NCBI GenBank assembly: GCA_963664365.1
Contig: OY761144.1
Coordinates: forward strand, 2,232,001 to 2,296,000
Length of the DNA stretch: 64,000 nucleotides
Origin: VXRN01 sp963664365
Lineage (GTDB): Bacteria; Chloroflexota; Dehalococcoidia; Lucifugimonadales; UBA1123
Direction of reading: 5' to 3'
Positions within the stretch are counted from its first letter, which is position 1. Every line of letters begins with the position of its first letter. The notes under the pieces are model-generated. The model worked only from the letters and a program-made list of their open reading frames with translations. It was not told the DNA's origin and did no database searches. Positions 43,681 through 54,820 of the stretch are shown here, in pieces. Position numbers and translations under genes: made by a program.

Positions 43681-46600
43681 GGTCTATCCTCGCGTGTGCG
43701 GGGGAGCCGTACTTGGCTTCCCGTTCCATCCAGATTTCCAGGGGTCTATCCTCGCGTGTGCGGGGGAGCCGGGCGTCTCTCAGTCTCGGGGACCGTTCCA
43801 TCAGGTCTATCCTCGCGTGTGCGGGGGAGCCGCCTCTCGCCGCGGCTTTATAGCCTGTGTCCCAGGTCTATCCTCGCGTGTGCGGGGGAGCCGCGGGCAG
43901 CCCGATCCTCGCGCCAAGCGCAGCCGGTCTATCCTCGCGTGTGCGGGGGAGCCAGTCAGCGTCGCCTTGCAGCCCAAGCTTCTGTAGGTCTATCCCCGCG
44001 TGTGCGGGGGAGCCACCGTGCAGAACAACATCGCGGCCAGGTCGGAGGGTCTATCCCCGCGTGTGCGGGGGAGCCATGTACCTGGTATAGAGACCAGACG
44101 CAGGGCGGGGTCTATCCCCGCGTGTGCGGGGGAGCCTACCTCTACCTCAGGTCTTTCAGGGATGAGGACGGTCTATCCCCGCGTGTGCGGGGGAGCCGAC
44201 TGCTTGACGCAATCTTGGGGATGCACAGGAGGTCTATCCCCGCGTGTGCGGGGGAGCCTCCTCCCAGAGGTCGAGCAGGGCGTCGGTAATCGGTCTATCC
44301 CCGCGTGTGCGGGGGAGCCGTGACGACTCCCCCTCGCGGCTGTCCGAGAGGAGGTCTATCCCCGCGTGTGCGGGGGAGCCGATCGGCTGGAGCTGCTGAG
44401 CTGGGGAGAGGATGGTCTATCCCCGCGTGTGCGGGGGAGCCTGGGATGGATATCACGGTCACACTGACTGCCGAGGTCTATCCCCGCGTGTGCGGGGGAG
44501 CCACTAGGTAATGGTGCATCCGTAGGGTTGGCATAGGTCTATCCCCGCGTGTGCGGGGGAGCCGTAGGCTCTCCCCCCGCCGACTCTGGCCCTGGCGGTC
44601 TATCCCCGCGTGTGCGGGGGAGCCATAGACCACGCCGGAGCAGGCATCGAGGATCGCGGTCTATCCCCGCGTGTGCGGGGGAGCCAGCCAGGTCTCGCGC
44701 CGCGAGACACGCCGCACGGGTCTATCCCCGCGTGTGCGGGGGAGCCAGCCTATCGGTCGGCTCCCCCAGATTGGCAAGGGGTCTATCCCCGCGTGTGCGG
44801 GGGAGCCGGGCAGAGCGCAGCGCAAGCGTACCCAGACCAGGGTCTATCCCCGCGTGTGCGGGGGAGCCGTTGGCACACCGCGCGCAAGTGCTCGGAACCA
44901 GGGTCTATCCCCGCGTGTGCGGGGGAGCCGCGCTGGCCCAAGCGAGACATTGACCGGGCTGAGGTCTATCCCCGCGTGTGCGGGGGAGCCGGGACCGTGC
45001 CACGACGTAGACTGCGGGCTCGAGGTCTATCCCCGCGTGTGCGGGGGAGCCACGGCGTACAACCAGAACCGACGACTGCTCACGGGTCTATCCCCGCGTG
45101 TGCGGGGGAGCCTCCCTCCGGTGAAAACCAGAGAAGACGCCTCGAGGTCTATCCCCGCGTGTGCGGGGGAGCCACTACTGCCTTGATCGTCGTCCAGGGT
45201 ATCCACGGTCTATCCCCGCGTGTGCGGGGGAGCCCGCGGCCCTCGACCTGGACGGCCACACGTCCGGGGTCTATCCCCGCGTGTGCGGGGGAGCCTCAAT
45301 CATCCTATCAGTGAACGGGAATACGATCGGTCTATCCCCGCGTGTGCGGGGGAGCCGTGAGCGCGCCGCATGTCTCGGGGCGTGACGACGGTCTATCCCC
45401 GCGTGTGCGGGGGAGCCAACCCGTCTTCAACTTCAGCCTCCAGTTCCATGGGTCTATCCCCGCGTGTGCGGGGGAGCCCGTACAAGGCGCAGGGAAGCCT
45501 GTACAGCCGCGGGTCTATCCCCGCGTGTGCGGGGGAGCCACCCCCTTAGAATGCGGCAGAACCCCGCTCACCGGTCTATCCCCGCGTGTGCGGGGGAGCC
45601 ACCCCCTTAGAATGCGGCAGAACCCCGCTCACCGGTCTATCCCCGCGTGTGCGGGGGAGCCAAGGCGTCGCTTGTCGGCATACTCGCCAACCACGGTCTA
45701 TCCCCGCGTGTGCGGGGGAGCCGCCTCGGCCCAGCTATGGCTAGGGCCGGCCCGCGGTCTATCCCCGCGTGTGCGGGGGAGCCGTCACCATGTCGATAGA
45801 CGACGGCGCGGTAGCCGGTCTATCCCCGCGTGTGCGGGGGAGCCTGGCAAGAGTCGTCTCGAAACGCGATTCTCATGGGTCTATCCCCGCGTGTGCGGGG
45901 GAGCCAGTCGTCGGTTCTGGCACGGCTGGCATCGGGACGGTCTATCCCCGCGTGTGCGGGGGAGCCTCCCGATGCGGATGCGGTGGGATGCGAACCCGAG
46001 GTCTATCCCCGCGTGTGCGGGGGAGCCGGTTGTCTATGGGCATCCTAGCGTCCTCTATGGGGTCTATCCCCGCGTGTGCGGGGGAGCCGGCTGGGAGCTG
46101 CTTGGCGTAAGCCTTTGCCGCGGTCTATCCCCGCGTGTGCGGGGGAGCCTAGGTCTCGACCTTGCCGCCCTTGAGCGTGATCGGTCTATCCCCGCGTGTG
46201 CGGGGGAGCCCGGGTCGAGGACTGGACCATAGACCTCGTTGCCGGTCTATCCCCGCGTGTGCGGGGGAGCCGCCGGTGACGATGGTAGGCCGGCCTGAAT
46301 AATCGGTCTATCCCCGCGTGTGCGGGGGAGCCGAGAAGCCGCCGAAGGAACAACGCGGGGCATAGGGTCTATCCCCGCGTGTGCGGGGGAGCCAAGCCCA
46401 GACTCCATCATCGCCTGAAACCGAACGGTCTATCCCCGCGTGTGCGGGGGAGCCAGCGGCTTGACAGAAAAGAGGGATGGTGACCGTGGTCTATCCCCGC
46501 GTGTGCGGGGGAGCCATGGTCTATCTCCCATCTGGGTTCTGTGCCAGCGGTCTATCCCCGCGTGTGCGGGGGAGCCGTCGATCTGCAGAGGGTTCGGATG

Positions 46601-49600
46601 AAATGGCTCGGTCTATCCCCGCGTGTGCGGGGGAGCCTCCTCTGAGCGTCACAGCTATCTCCTCTCGTCAGGTCTATCCCCGCGTGTGCGGGGGAGCCGT
46701 CTCGCTCTTCATCTGGATCCTCATCGTGTCGGGTCTATCCCCGCGTGTGCGGGGGAGCCTCCTCTGAGCGTCACAGCTATCTCCTCTCGTCAGGTCTATC
46801 CCCGCGTGTGCGGGGGAGCCGGGACTATGCTTCCCCTCCACCCCGCCACTACCGGTCTATCCCCGCGTGTGCGGGGGAGCCGGCCTGGTGGACTCCGGCG
46901 CGGGCGTGGGGAGCGGTCTATCCCCGCGTGTGCGGGGGAGCCTCTCCTTTGCGTCGCTACTAGATTACAGGGTCGGGTCTATCCCCGCGTGTGCGGGGGA
47001 GCCTGACGAAAGGAGAACGTCATGAAGCTATGTAACGGTCTATCCCCGCGTGTGCGGGGGAGCCCTAACTCGCGCGGGAAACCTTGCGAAACTCCGGGGT
47101 CTATCCCCGCGTGTGCGGGGGAGCCGCACTGGAGGCACGGGCGTCAACCAAGTCACCGGGTCTATCCCCGCGTGTGCGGGGGAGCCCGGATGGTGAGACG
47201 CCCAAAGGCCCTTGACCTGGGTCTATCCCCGCGTGTGCGGGGGAGCCGGGCTCGGCTTCCGTCCCCCAGTGATTCTTGAGGGTCTATCCCCGCGTGTGCG
47301 GGGGAGCCTGGGCGTGCGAGGAGAACCTGAGCGCCATCGGAGGTCTATCCCCGCGTGTGCGGGGGAGCCAGTCCATGAATGCCCAGCAAACGACGGCAGC
47401 GAGGTCTATCCCCGCGTGTGCGGGGGAGCCGCCTCAGCGCGTACGACGACCCGGTCTACCCCGGGTCTATCCCCGCGTGTGCGGGGGAGCCAAGGCAGTC
47501 CACAACACCCAGGGCCGAAGGACGGGTCTATCCCCGCGTGTGCGGGGGAGCCTCCGGACCTACGCAATGGGAATCCTGGGCCTGAGGTCTATCCCCGCGT
47601 GTGCGGGGGAGCCGATCCCGGCAACCTCCTCACGTCGGACACCCAAGGTCTATCCCCGCGTGTGCGGGGGAGCCGCCGTAAAACTAGTGGCTGGAACTCT
47701 CTTCTGGGGTCTATCCCCGCGTGTGCGGGGGAGCCTTTTTCTTTCCGCTTGGGGGGGCATTTGTTCGCGGTCTATCCCCGCGTGTGCGGGGGAGCCTACC
47801 TGTGTGCCTCTGGCTCATGGCCTAGGCGAGGTCTATCCCCGCGTGTGCGGGGGAGCCCGACGGCGGTGGGCAGGGTCTTTATATGGCATCGGTCTATCCC
47901 CGCGTGTGCGGGGGAGCCCCATGTTTATCAGACCCTCGATACCTTGGAAACGGTCTATCCCCGCGTGTGCGGGGGAGCCAGCTATGACTCATGGCTCAAA
48001 AACGCGGACGGCGGTCTATCCCCGCGTGTGCGGGGGAGCCTTCAAACGTGACAACAACCTGGACGTCGCGGCGGGTCTATCCCCGCGTGTGCGGGGGAGC
48101 CCGTCAACTCCGGCCGCTGGGCTTGCGCGGAAAAGGTCTATCCCCGCGTGTGCGGGGGAGCCGGCAGCAGCCGTCGCGCCGTGGCGTAGCTCACGATGCC
48201 GCGGTCGGGTCTATCCCCGCGTGTGCGGGGGAGCCGGGTGGATCGTGGTCAGTATGTCGGTGTACGACGGTCTATCCCCGCGTGTGCGGGGGAGCCCCCG
48301 CCGCCCGCCCGCAGGGGTGAAGAAGCGCGGGTCTATCCCCGCGTGTGCGGGGGAGCCGCGAGTAGGGCGCCGTCGTATGTGGTGTGGAGCGGTCTATCCC
48401 CGCGTGTGCGGGGGAGCCTACCACGCCTCCGGCGGTGTGGCGTCGCTGTCCGGTCTATCCCCGCGTGTGCGGGGGAGCCACCACGAGCTCCGCGTTCTGG
48501 ACTATCGAAGCGGGTCTATCCCCGCGTGTGCGGGGGAGCCGGTGGTATCGTCGCGGGAGAGCGGCACGAGGCCGGCGCCTGCGGTCTATCCCCGCGTGTG
48601 CGGGGGAGCCGGCTCTATGGGCGAGACTCGATTCAGGCCCGCCGGTCTATCCCCGCGTGTGCGGGGGAGCCAGCCTTTCTTCCGGGAAAGAAAAGAGGCC
48701 CGCCGGTCTATCCCCGCGTGTGCGGGGGAGCCCCGTGTCTGGGCGGCGGCTTTCGCCCGCTCAGAGGTCTATCCCCGCGTGTGCGGGGGAGCCTCATACG
48801 CGGGCATACGGGCGCCTGTCAACCTCGGTCTATCCCCGCGTGTGCGGGGGAGCCAGGCTGCCGTGCAGAACGATATCGCGTATCCAGGGTCTATCCCCGC
48901 GTGTGCGGGGGAGCCGAGCGGTGCTTGATCGATCCGTCCGCGGCCGCGGGTCTATCCCCGCGTGTGCGGGGGAGCCGGGACGAGCCATTTCCAGTTCTTC
49001 TTCCACCACGGTCTATCCCCGCGTGTGCGGGGGAGCCGGACGGCGACGGCTACCGCGCGTCGGACGTGTAGGTCTATCCCCGCGTGTGCGGGGGAGCCCT
49101 CGAACCGCTGCCTCAACTGGTCCGCAAGCACGGTCTATCCCCGCGTGTGCGGGGGAGCCAGCAGCTCGGCGAGAGTCGTCGCGGAGCTGAGCGGTCTATC
49201 CCCGCGTGTGCGGGGGAGCCGTGCCCGTGATAGTCGCCGGCAGAGTCTCGCTCGGTCTATCCCCGCGTGTGCGGGGGAGCCGCGCCTGTGTAGTCATGGC
49301 ATCCTCCTGAGTTAGGTCTATCCCCGCGTGTGCGGGGGAGCCATGGGCCCCTATGAGATCGAGATCGAGTACGAGGGTCTATCCCCGCGTGTGCGGGGGA
49401 GCCAGCAGCCGGAGATAGTCTGAGATCGTGGACCTCGGTCTATCCCCGCGTGTGCGGGGGAGCCGCGAGAGTCGTCGCGGAGCTGCCCTTGCCGCTCGGT
49501 CTATCCCCGCGTGTGCGGGGGAGCCCTGAGAGTGTCGTTGTATTCCGCCACGTAGGGCGGTCTATCCCCGCGTGTGCGGGGGAGCCATCCGTATCAGCAC

Positions 49601-52600
49601 CTGTCCATCGTCGCGGTGGGGTCTATCCCCGCGTGTGCGGGGGAGCCGCATATCGAGCGAATCCGCCGGATCGCGGACTCGGTCTATCCCCGCGTGTGCG
49701 GGGGAGCCGGAGACGCCGGACTATACAACCCCACCTACGAAGGTCTATCCCCGCGTGTGCGGGGGAGCCCGACGGCCCGACCATGCGATTCTCTAGCTGT
49801 GAGGTCTATCCCCGCGTGTGCGGGGGAGCCAAAGACCGCCATTTCGTCGAGAATGTCCGCCAGGGTCTATCCCCGCGTGTGCGGGGGAGCCCCCTCCATG
49901 GATAGGCAGCAGGCAAAGACCGAAGGTCTATCCCCGCGTGTGCGGGGGAGCCGATGTACTCAATGTTTCCCATCGCGCTGAACGAGGTCTATCCCCGCGT
50001 GTGCGGGGGAGCCATAAAGGAGAGAACTATGCGGAAGAAATATCGAGGTCTATCCCCGCGTGTGCGGGGGAGCCCGAACTCCCAGAAGGCGGACGGGTCC
50101 TGAGCCGGGTCTATCCCCGCGTGTGCGGGGGAGCCTGTTAGGCATGGATAAGCCGTACAGCAATCATAGGTCTATCCCCGCGTGTGCGGGGGAGCCTCAC
50201 GCTCGCCGCGCTCGCGGTCATGGCCGGGGGGTCTATCCCCGCGTGTGCGGGGGAGCCTGCTCGATGGGCGAGAGGTCCTGGCGCTGGACGGGTCTATCCC
50301 CGCGTGTGCGGGGGAGCCAAAGCGGCGATGGAGTTGGCCGAACTATATCAGGGTCTATCCCCGCGTGTGCGGGGGAGCCCTCTCCTCCTGTCGGCCGTCG
50401 GCCGGCCGACGCGGTCTATCCCCGCGTGTGCGGGGGAGCCGGTGATCCTCATGAGTCGAAGATCGGCATCATCGGTCTATCCCCGCGTGTGCGGGGGAGC
50501 CCCCAGATTCAAGCGCCCAGTCTTGACGAGAGCCGGTCTATCCCCGCGTGTGCGGGGGAGCCTACGCTAGGTCTTCCTCAGTCGCGTTTTCGCGCGGTCT
50601 ATCCCCGCGTGTGCGGGGGAGCCTTATCGCACAAGTCATGCAAGTTATGTACACGGGGTCTATCCCCGCGTGTGCGGGGGAGCCAGCAGCAGGCTCATGG
50701 GGTCCCATGCTGCAAAAGGTCTATCCCCGCGTGTGCGGGGGAGCCCGGGTCGTCGGCCAGGACGGTGATCCCGATGGAGGTCTATCCCCGCGTGTGCGGG
50801 GGAGCCGCCTGTCCGCAACCCGCAGATTAGCACTTACGCGGTCTATCCCCGCGTGTGCGGGGGAGCCGCGCCCAAGGGGCCTGGGTTTCCCGGGAAATCA
50901 GGTCTATCCCCGCGTGTGCGGGGGAGCCTCCACATTGGGGTCGGAGGCATACGCCTACGAAGGTCTATCCCCGCGTGTGCGGGGGAGCCGGGTGGATCGT
51001 GGTTAGTATGTCGGTGAACGACGGTCTATCCCCGCGTGTGCGGGGGAGCCGGCTTTGGCGTGGTTAGTATGTCGGTGAACGACGGTCTATCCCCGCGTGT
51101 GCGGGGGAGCCGGCTTTGGCGTGGACGGCCGCGGCGGCGGCGGCGGTCTATCCCCGCGTGTGCGGGGGAGCCCGACCCAAGCAGGTCATGATCATCAAAT
51201 GTCCGGGTCTATCCCCGCGTGTGCGGGGGAGCCCTGCCCGGACAACCACATCGCACTATGCGAGAGGGTCTATCCCCGCGTGTGCGGGGGAGCCACGCCC
51301 AAGGGGCCTGGGTTTCCCGGGAAATCAGGTCTATCCCCGCGTGTGCGGGGGAGCCGGATAGCTAGATCCTATCACACTCGGTGGGACTGGTCTATCCCCG
51401 CGTGTGCGGGGGAGCCCGGAGGGGATGGATGGAGCTATCGTACAAGCTCGGTCTATCCCCGCGTGTGCGGGGGAGCCGACTACGGACGATACCGTCCAGA
51501 AGGTGGCACAGGTCTATCCCCGCGTGTGCGGGGGAGCCGGAGAGATCACCATACGTCGGCGTCGCAGGTGAGGTCTATCCCCGCGTGTGCGGGGGAGCCG
51601 CCGGCAAGCACCTTTGGTCATACGACAAAGGAGGTCTATCCCCGCGTGTGCGGGGGAGCCTGCCGGCTCTGATGTAGTATTCACAGTGGTCTGGGTCTAT
51701 CCCCGCGTGTGCGGGGGAGCCGTCCATGCCGAGATTGATGGCTACAATCTCGCCGGTCTATCCCCGCGTGTGCGGGGGAGCCCATTGGCTAGACTTTGCG
51801 TAGGTGTGGAAGTGCGGTCTATCCCCGCGTGTGCGGGGGAGCCAGACGCGCCCAGTTTTCAGTCCTCGATGGTGACGGTCTATCCCCGCGTGTGCGGGGG
51901 AGCCTGACTGCCACGCATATCTGCGCCTTGCGATGGCGGTCTATCCCCGCGTGTGCGGGGGAGCCGGTCGCGTGCGGCCCGTACTCCTCGTACTCCTCGG
52001 TCTATCCCCGCGTGTGCGGGGGAGCCCAATGTCTTCCCTGCCCCCTCTGGTCAGGAACGGGTCTATCCCCGCGTGTGCGGGGGAGCCCCCCACAGCACAT
52101 TCAGGGTGGACGCCACCTACGGTCTATCCCCGCGTGTGCGGGGGAGCCTTCGCCCTCGACGAACGAGGCGTCGTCCGAATCGGTCTATCCCCGCGTGTGC
52201 GGGGGAGCCGTCATCAAGCTCTACGCACGTGTCTTCGGCGGGGGTCTATCCCCGCGTGTGCGGGGGAGCCCTGGGTTCCCCGAACCCCTGACTGGGTTCG
52301 TGAGGTCTATCCCCGCGTGTGCGGGGGAGCCCGCCATCCGGCCTGCTGGAAGCAATAGCCCGGAGGTCTATCCCCGCGTGTGCGGGGGAGCCATGTAGCG
52401 TAAGTTGGTGTCCAAATCCTCGATGGGTCTATCCCCGCGTGTGCGGGGGAGCCGAGCGTCATGCCTTGCAGATCAACGCTGTGCCAGGTCTATCCCCGCG
52501 TGTGCGGGGGAGCCTGATAGTCAGATGGGATCTCCTATGCTGAAGCCGGTCTATCCCCGCGTGTGCGGGGGAGCCCCGGGGTTCCTGAGTGGCACCCGCC

Positions 52601-53490
52601 CGAATGGAGGTCTATCCCCGCGTGTGCGGGGGAGCCTCTGTGACGCTGATTCTGGTGTTTGCCGTGTAGGGTCTATCCCCGCGTGTGCGGGGGAGCCAAC
52701 GGAGGACTGTACGCAGTCGGGGAAGAAACCGGTCTATCCCCGCGTGTGCGGGGGAGCCCGTATCGCCATTATCTTCTCCTTGGTTTTCTGGGGTCTATCC
52801 CCGCGTGTGCGGGGGAGCCTAGAACAGTCAAATACTCTTACGGCGCCGCCTGGGTCTATCCCCGCGTGTGCGGGGGAGCCTTGGACGACGACGAGCCGGA
52901 GGACGAGTTGATCGGTCTATCCCCGCGTGTGCGGGGGAGCCGGCAGGCCGGGCGGCGCCCAGCTCACCGGCTGCGGTCTATCCCCGCGTGTGCGGGGGAG
53001 CCGACCCGGGCAATCTCCTCACGTCGGACAACGCCGGTCTATCCCCGCGTGTGCGGGGGAGCCGGCAGCTTCGGCAGTCGCGGCAGGCTCGGCAGCGGTC
53101 TATCCCCGCGTGTGCGGGGGAGCCACGCGCGCCTCGACGGCGCGCAGGGGCGGAGGAGGTCTATCCCCGCGTGTGCGGGGGAGCCAACTTGCACATAACT
53201 TGCACATTACGGAGGTCAGGTCTATCCCCGCGTGTGCGGGGGAGCCGAGATGCTCTATGAGCCTCTAGGGAGGCTGTTAGGTCTATCCCCGCGTGTGCGG
53301 GGGAGCCATCCCCGCGTGTGCGGGGGAGCTTCCTTAGATAGGTCTATCCCCGCGTGTGCGGGGGAGCCAGGGCGTCCCGGGCGAGCGCCAGATGCTCCAA
53401 CGGTCTATCCCCGCGTGTGCGGGGGAGCCCTCCGCTTCCTGTCCTGCGTGACGGCGCGATTGGGTCTATCCCCGCGTGTGCGGGGGAGCC
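43681..53490 (-). CRISPR. Type I-E CRISPR array, 161 repeats of 28 bp
   Basis: Counting repeat by repeat gives 161 repeats and 160 spacers. On the plus strand each repeat starts GGTCTATC and ends GGGGGAGCC. In the transcribed (minus) orientation it starts GGCTC and ends GATAGACC, with a CCCCGC/GCGGGG stem and ACAC loop, a type I-E repeat. Spacing is 61 bases (33-nt spacers), except for spacers of 34 (43709), 45 (48163) and 42 (48541). The five left-most repeats share a C-to-T change at plus-strand position 10 and mark the old end. The leader is on the right, next to cas2. Several spacers are identical or related to each other. Confidence 0.99.
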
Positions 53491-53541
53491 TCTTGACAAC
53501 GTGATTGAACACGGCCAAGAGTATTCGTAAACCGAATAATG
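53491..53541 (-). promoter_or_regulatory. CRISPR leader (only 51 bp before cas2)
   Basis: Lies between the leader-proximal repeat (53463-53490) and the cas2 stop. On the minus strand it reads CATTATTCGGTTTACGAAT and onward; ATTCG and CGAAT form a small inverted repeat. It is shorter than usual type I-E leaders, so promoter and integration signals probably extend into cas2. Confidence 0.6.
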
Positions 53542-53829
53542 TTAGTTGTACTTTACCAAGTACACCCCGTCGGCGTCCACGATGGTCTTGGGGGCCTCGC
53601 CCAAGAGTCGTATCCGTTGTTCGCCGACTGCCGTGGAGTCGGTCCAGGTCATTACTATCGCCCCTCGGCCGGAGTCGTAGTACCAGCGGCTGAGGACATC
53701 CCAGATCCGGTCTCTGATCCCGGTCGTCATTCGGGGGCTGGTATAGACGCCGGGGGCTATCTCCAGCATCACGGACGCCAGGAATCCCCTGTATCTCGCC
53801 TCTACGTTGACTGTGACTACCACTGTCAC
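53542..53829 (-). CDS. cas2: CRISPR-associated endonuclease Cas2 (type I-E)
   Basis: A 95-residue Cas2e. VTVNVEARYRGFLASVMLEIAPGVYTS at the start and IVMTWTDSTAVGEQRIRLLG in the middle match the CT1978 type. It forms the Cas1-Cas2 integrase that inserts spacers. The start is GTG 53829, preceded by GAGG and placed 11 bases after the cas1 stop. A longer open frame upstream is antisense shadow inside cas1. It is the last gene of the cas operon and touches the leader. Confidence 0.93.
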   Translation of the reverse strand: MTVVVTVNVEARYRGFLASVMLEIAPGVYTSPRMTTGIRDRIWDVLSRWYYDSGRGAIVMTWTDSTAVGEQRIRLLGEAPKTIVDADGVYLVKYN

Positions 53830-53840
53830 TTGGCGCCTCG

Positions 53841-54767
53841 CTAACTGTCGCCCGACGGCGTTTCCGACTCGTCTTTGTCTTCGGGCGGAGTGATGTCCTG
53901 GAAGAGTACTTTGATGCGGTCTATCATCTTGGGAATCACGCGCTCGGTCCGCAGCATCTCTCCCGTCGTGCGGCGGGTGTTCCTTTCGATGTTGATCCTG
54001 GGGTTTTCCATGGCGGACTTCGCGGACTTGAACGCCGCAGGGAGCAGCACCGTGTCGCGGAACAGGTCGGCGATGTCCAGCGCGAAAGCGTCGCCGCTCT
54101 GTTCGTGTATGAACCCCAGTTGGGGGACCGCGCCGACGGACATTACGGCGATCACGGCCGCCGAGGTGACGGCGACGGATGCGTGGTTGATGGCCTGGTT
54201 GGGGATGTCGGCGGCGAGCGGGTTGGCGCGGTCGTAGCGTCGGCCTCTCCACACGATGCCGTAGCGCTGGGCGAGGTTTTGGTAGGTGCGCTTCATTCGG
54301 GCGCCCTCGATTCCGCGCAGCGCCTCGATGTTCTGGTGGGGCAGCACTTCGCCTAGACGCATCGCGTACATCTTGCGGGCCACTACGATTCGGCTGCCCT
54401 CGGCGTCGCCCCACGCGCGCATCTGCCGTCGGGCGACGTCGGAGGTGTCGGGCATCAGGGGCGGAGCGGTGTAGCATCTGACGCCATCCTCTCCGACGGC
54501 GACTAGCGCGGTGCCGTGACGGGCCATGAGTCGGAGGGCGTCGTGGCTGACGGTGGAGCCGGGACCCAGCAGTATCATCGAGAGGGACTGGAAGGGGATG
54601 CCGTATTCGCCGGAGTCGAGGGGGCTTCCCGAATCGGGGGCGGCCTGGCGCTCGAAGCGCAGAGTGCCGTCCCGGACGGTCAGCGCCCCTCGACTCAGCC
54701 AGAGAAGCCCCTGGCGGTCGGCGTGTGGAATTCTTGCCGTCTCAAGTCCGAGTCTGCCTCTCAGCAT
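53841..54767 (-). CDS. cas1: CRISPR-associated endonuclease Cas1 (type I-E)
   Basis: A 308-residue Cas1e, the catalytic subunit of the spacer integrase. IEGARMKRTYQNLAQRYG carries the metal-binding Glu. QLGFIHEQSGDAFALDIADLFRD gives the His and the Asp of the active site. The start is MLRGRLGLETARIPHADR. It lies 53 bases after cas6e and 11 before cas2. Confidence 0.96.
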   Translation of the reverse strand: MLRGRLGLETARIPHADRQGLLWLSRGALTVRDGTLRFERQAAPDSGSPLDSGEYGIPFQSLSMILLGPGSTVSHDALRLMARHGTALVAVGEDGVRCYTAPPLMPDTSDVARRQMRAWGDAEGSRIVVARKMYAMRLGEVLPHQNIEALRGIEGARMKRTYQNLAQRYGIVWRGRRYDRANPLAADIPNQAINHASVAVTSAAVIAVMSVGAVPQLGFIHEQSGDAFALDIADLFRDTVLLPAAFKSAKSAMENPRINIERNTRRTTGEMLRTERVIPKMIDRIKVLFQDITPPEDKDESETPSGDS

Positions 54768-54820
54768 GTATATTCGCCTCCGGTTTGCGTTATTCGGTTG
54801 TTAAGGTGCTAGATATGCGG

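Noticed and set aside
43641..53504. Dozens of long ORFs reading GLSPRVRGS / SIPACAGEP / VYPRVCGGA
   Set aside because: They are translations of the CRISPR repeat in three frames. The 61-base period is not divisible by three and repeats lack stops, so ORFs are long by chance.
53542..54477. A single 311-codon ORF covering cas2 and part of cas1
   Set aside because: Only its last 95 codons are Cas2; the rest is an out-of-frame reading of cas1.
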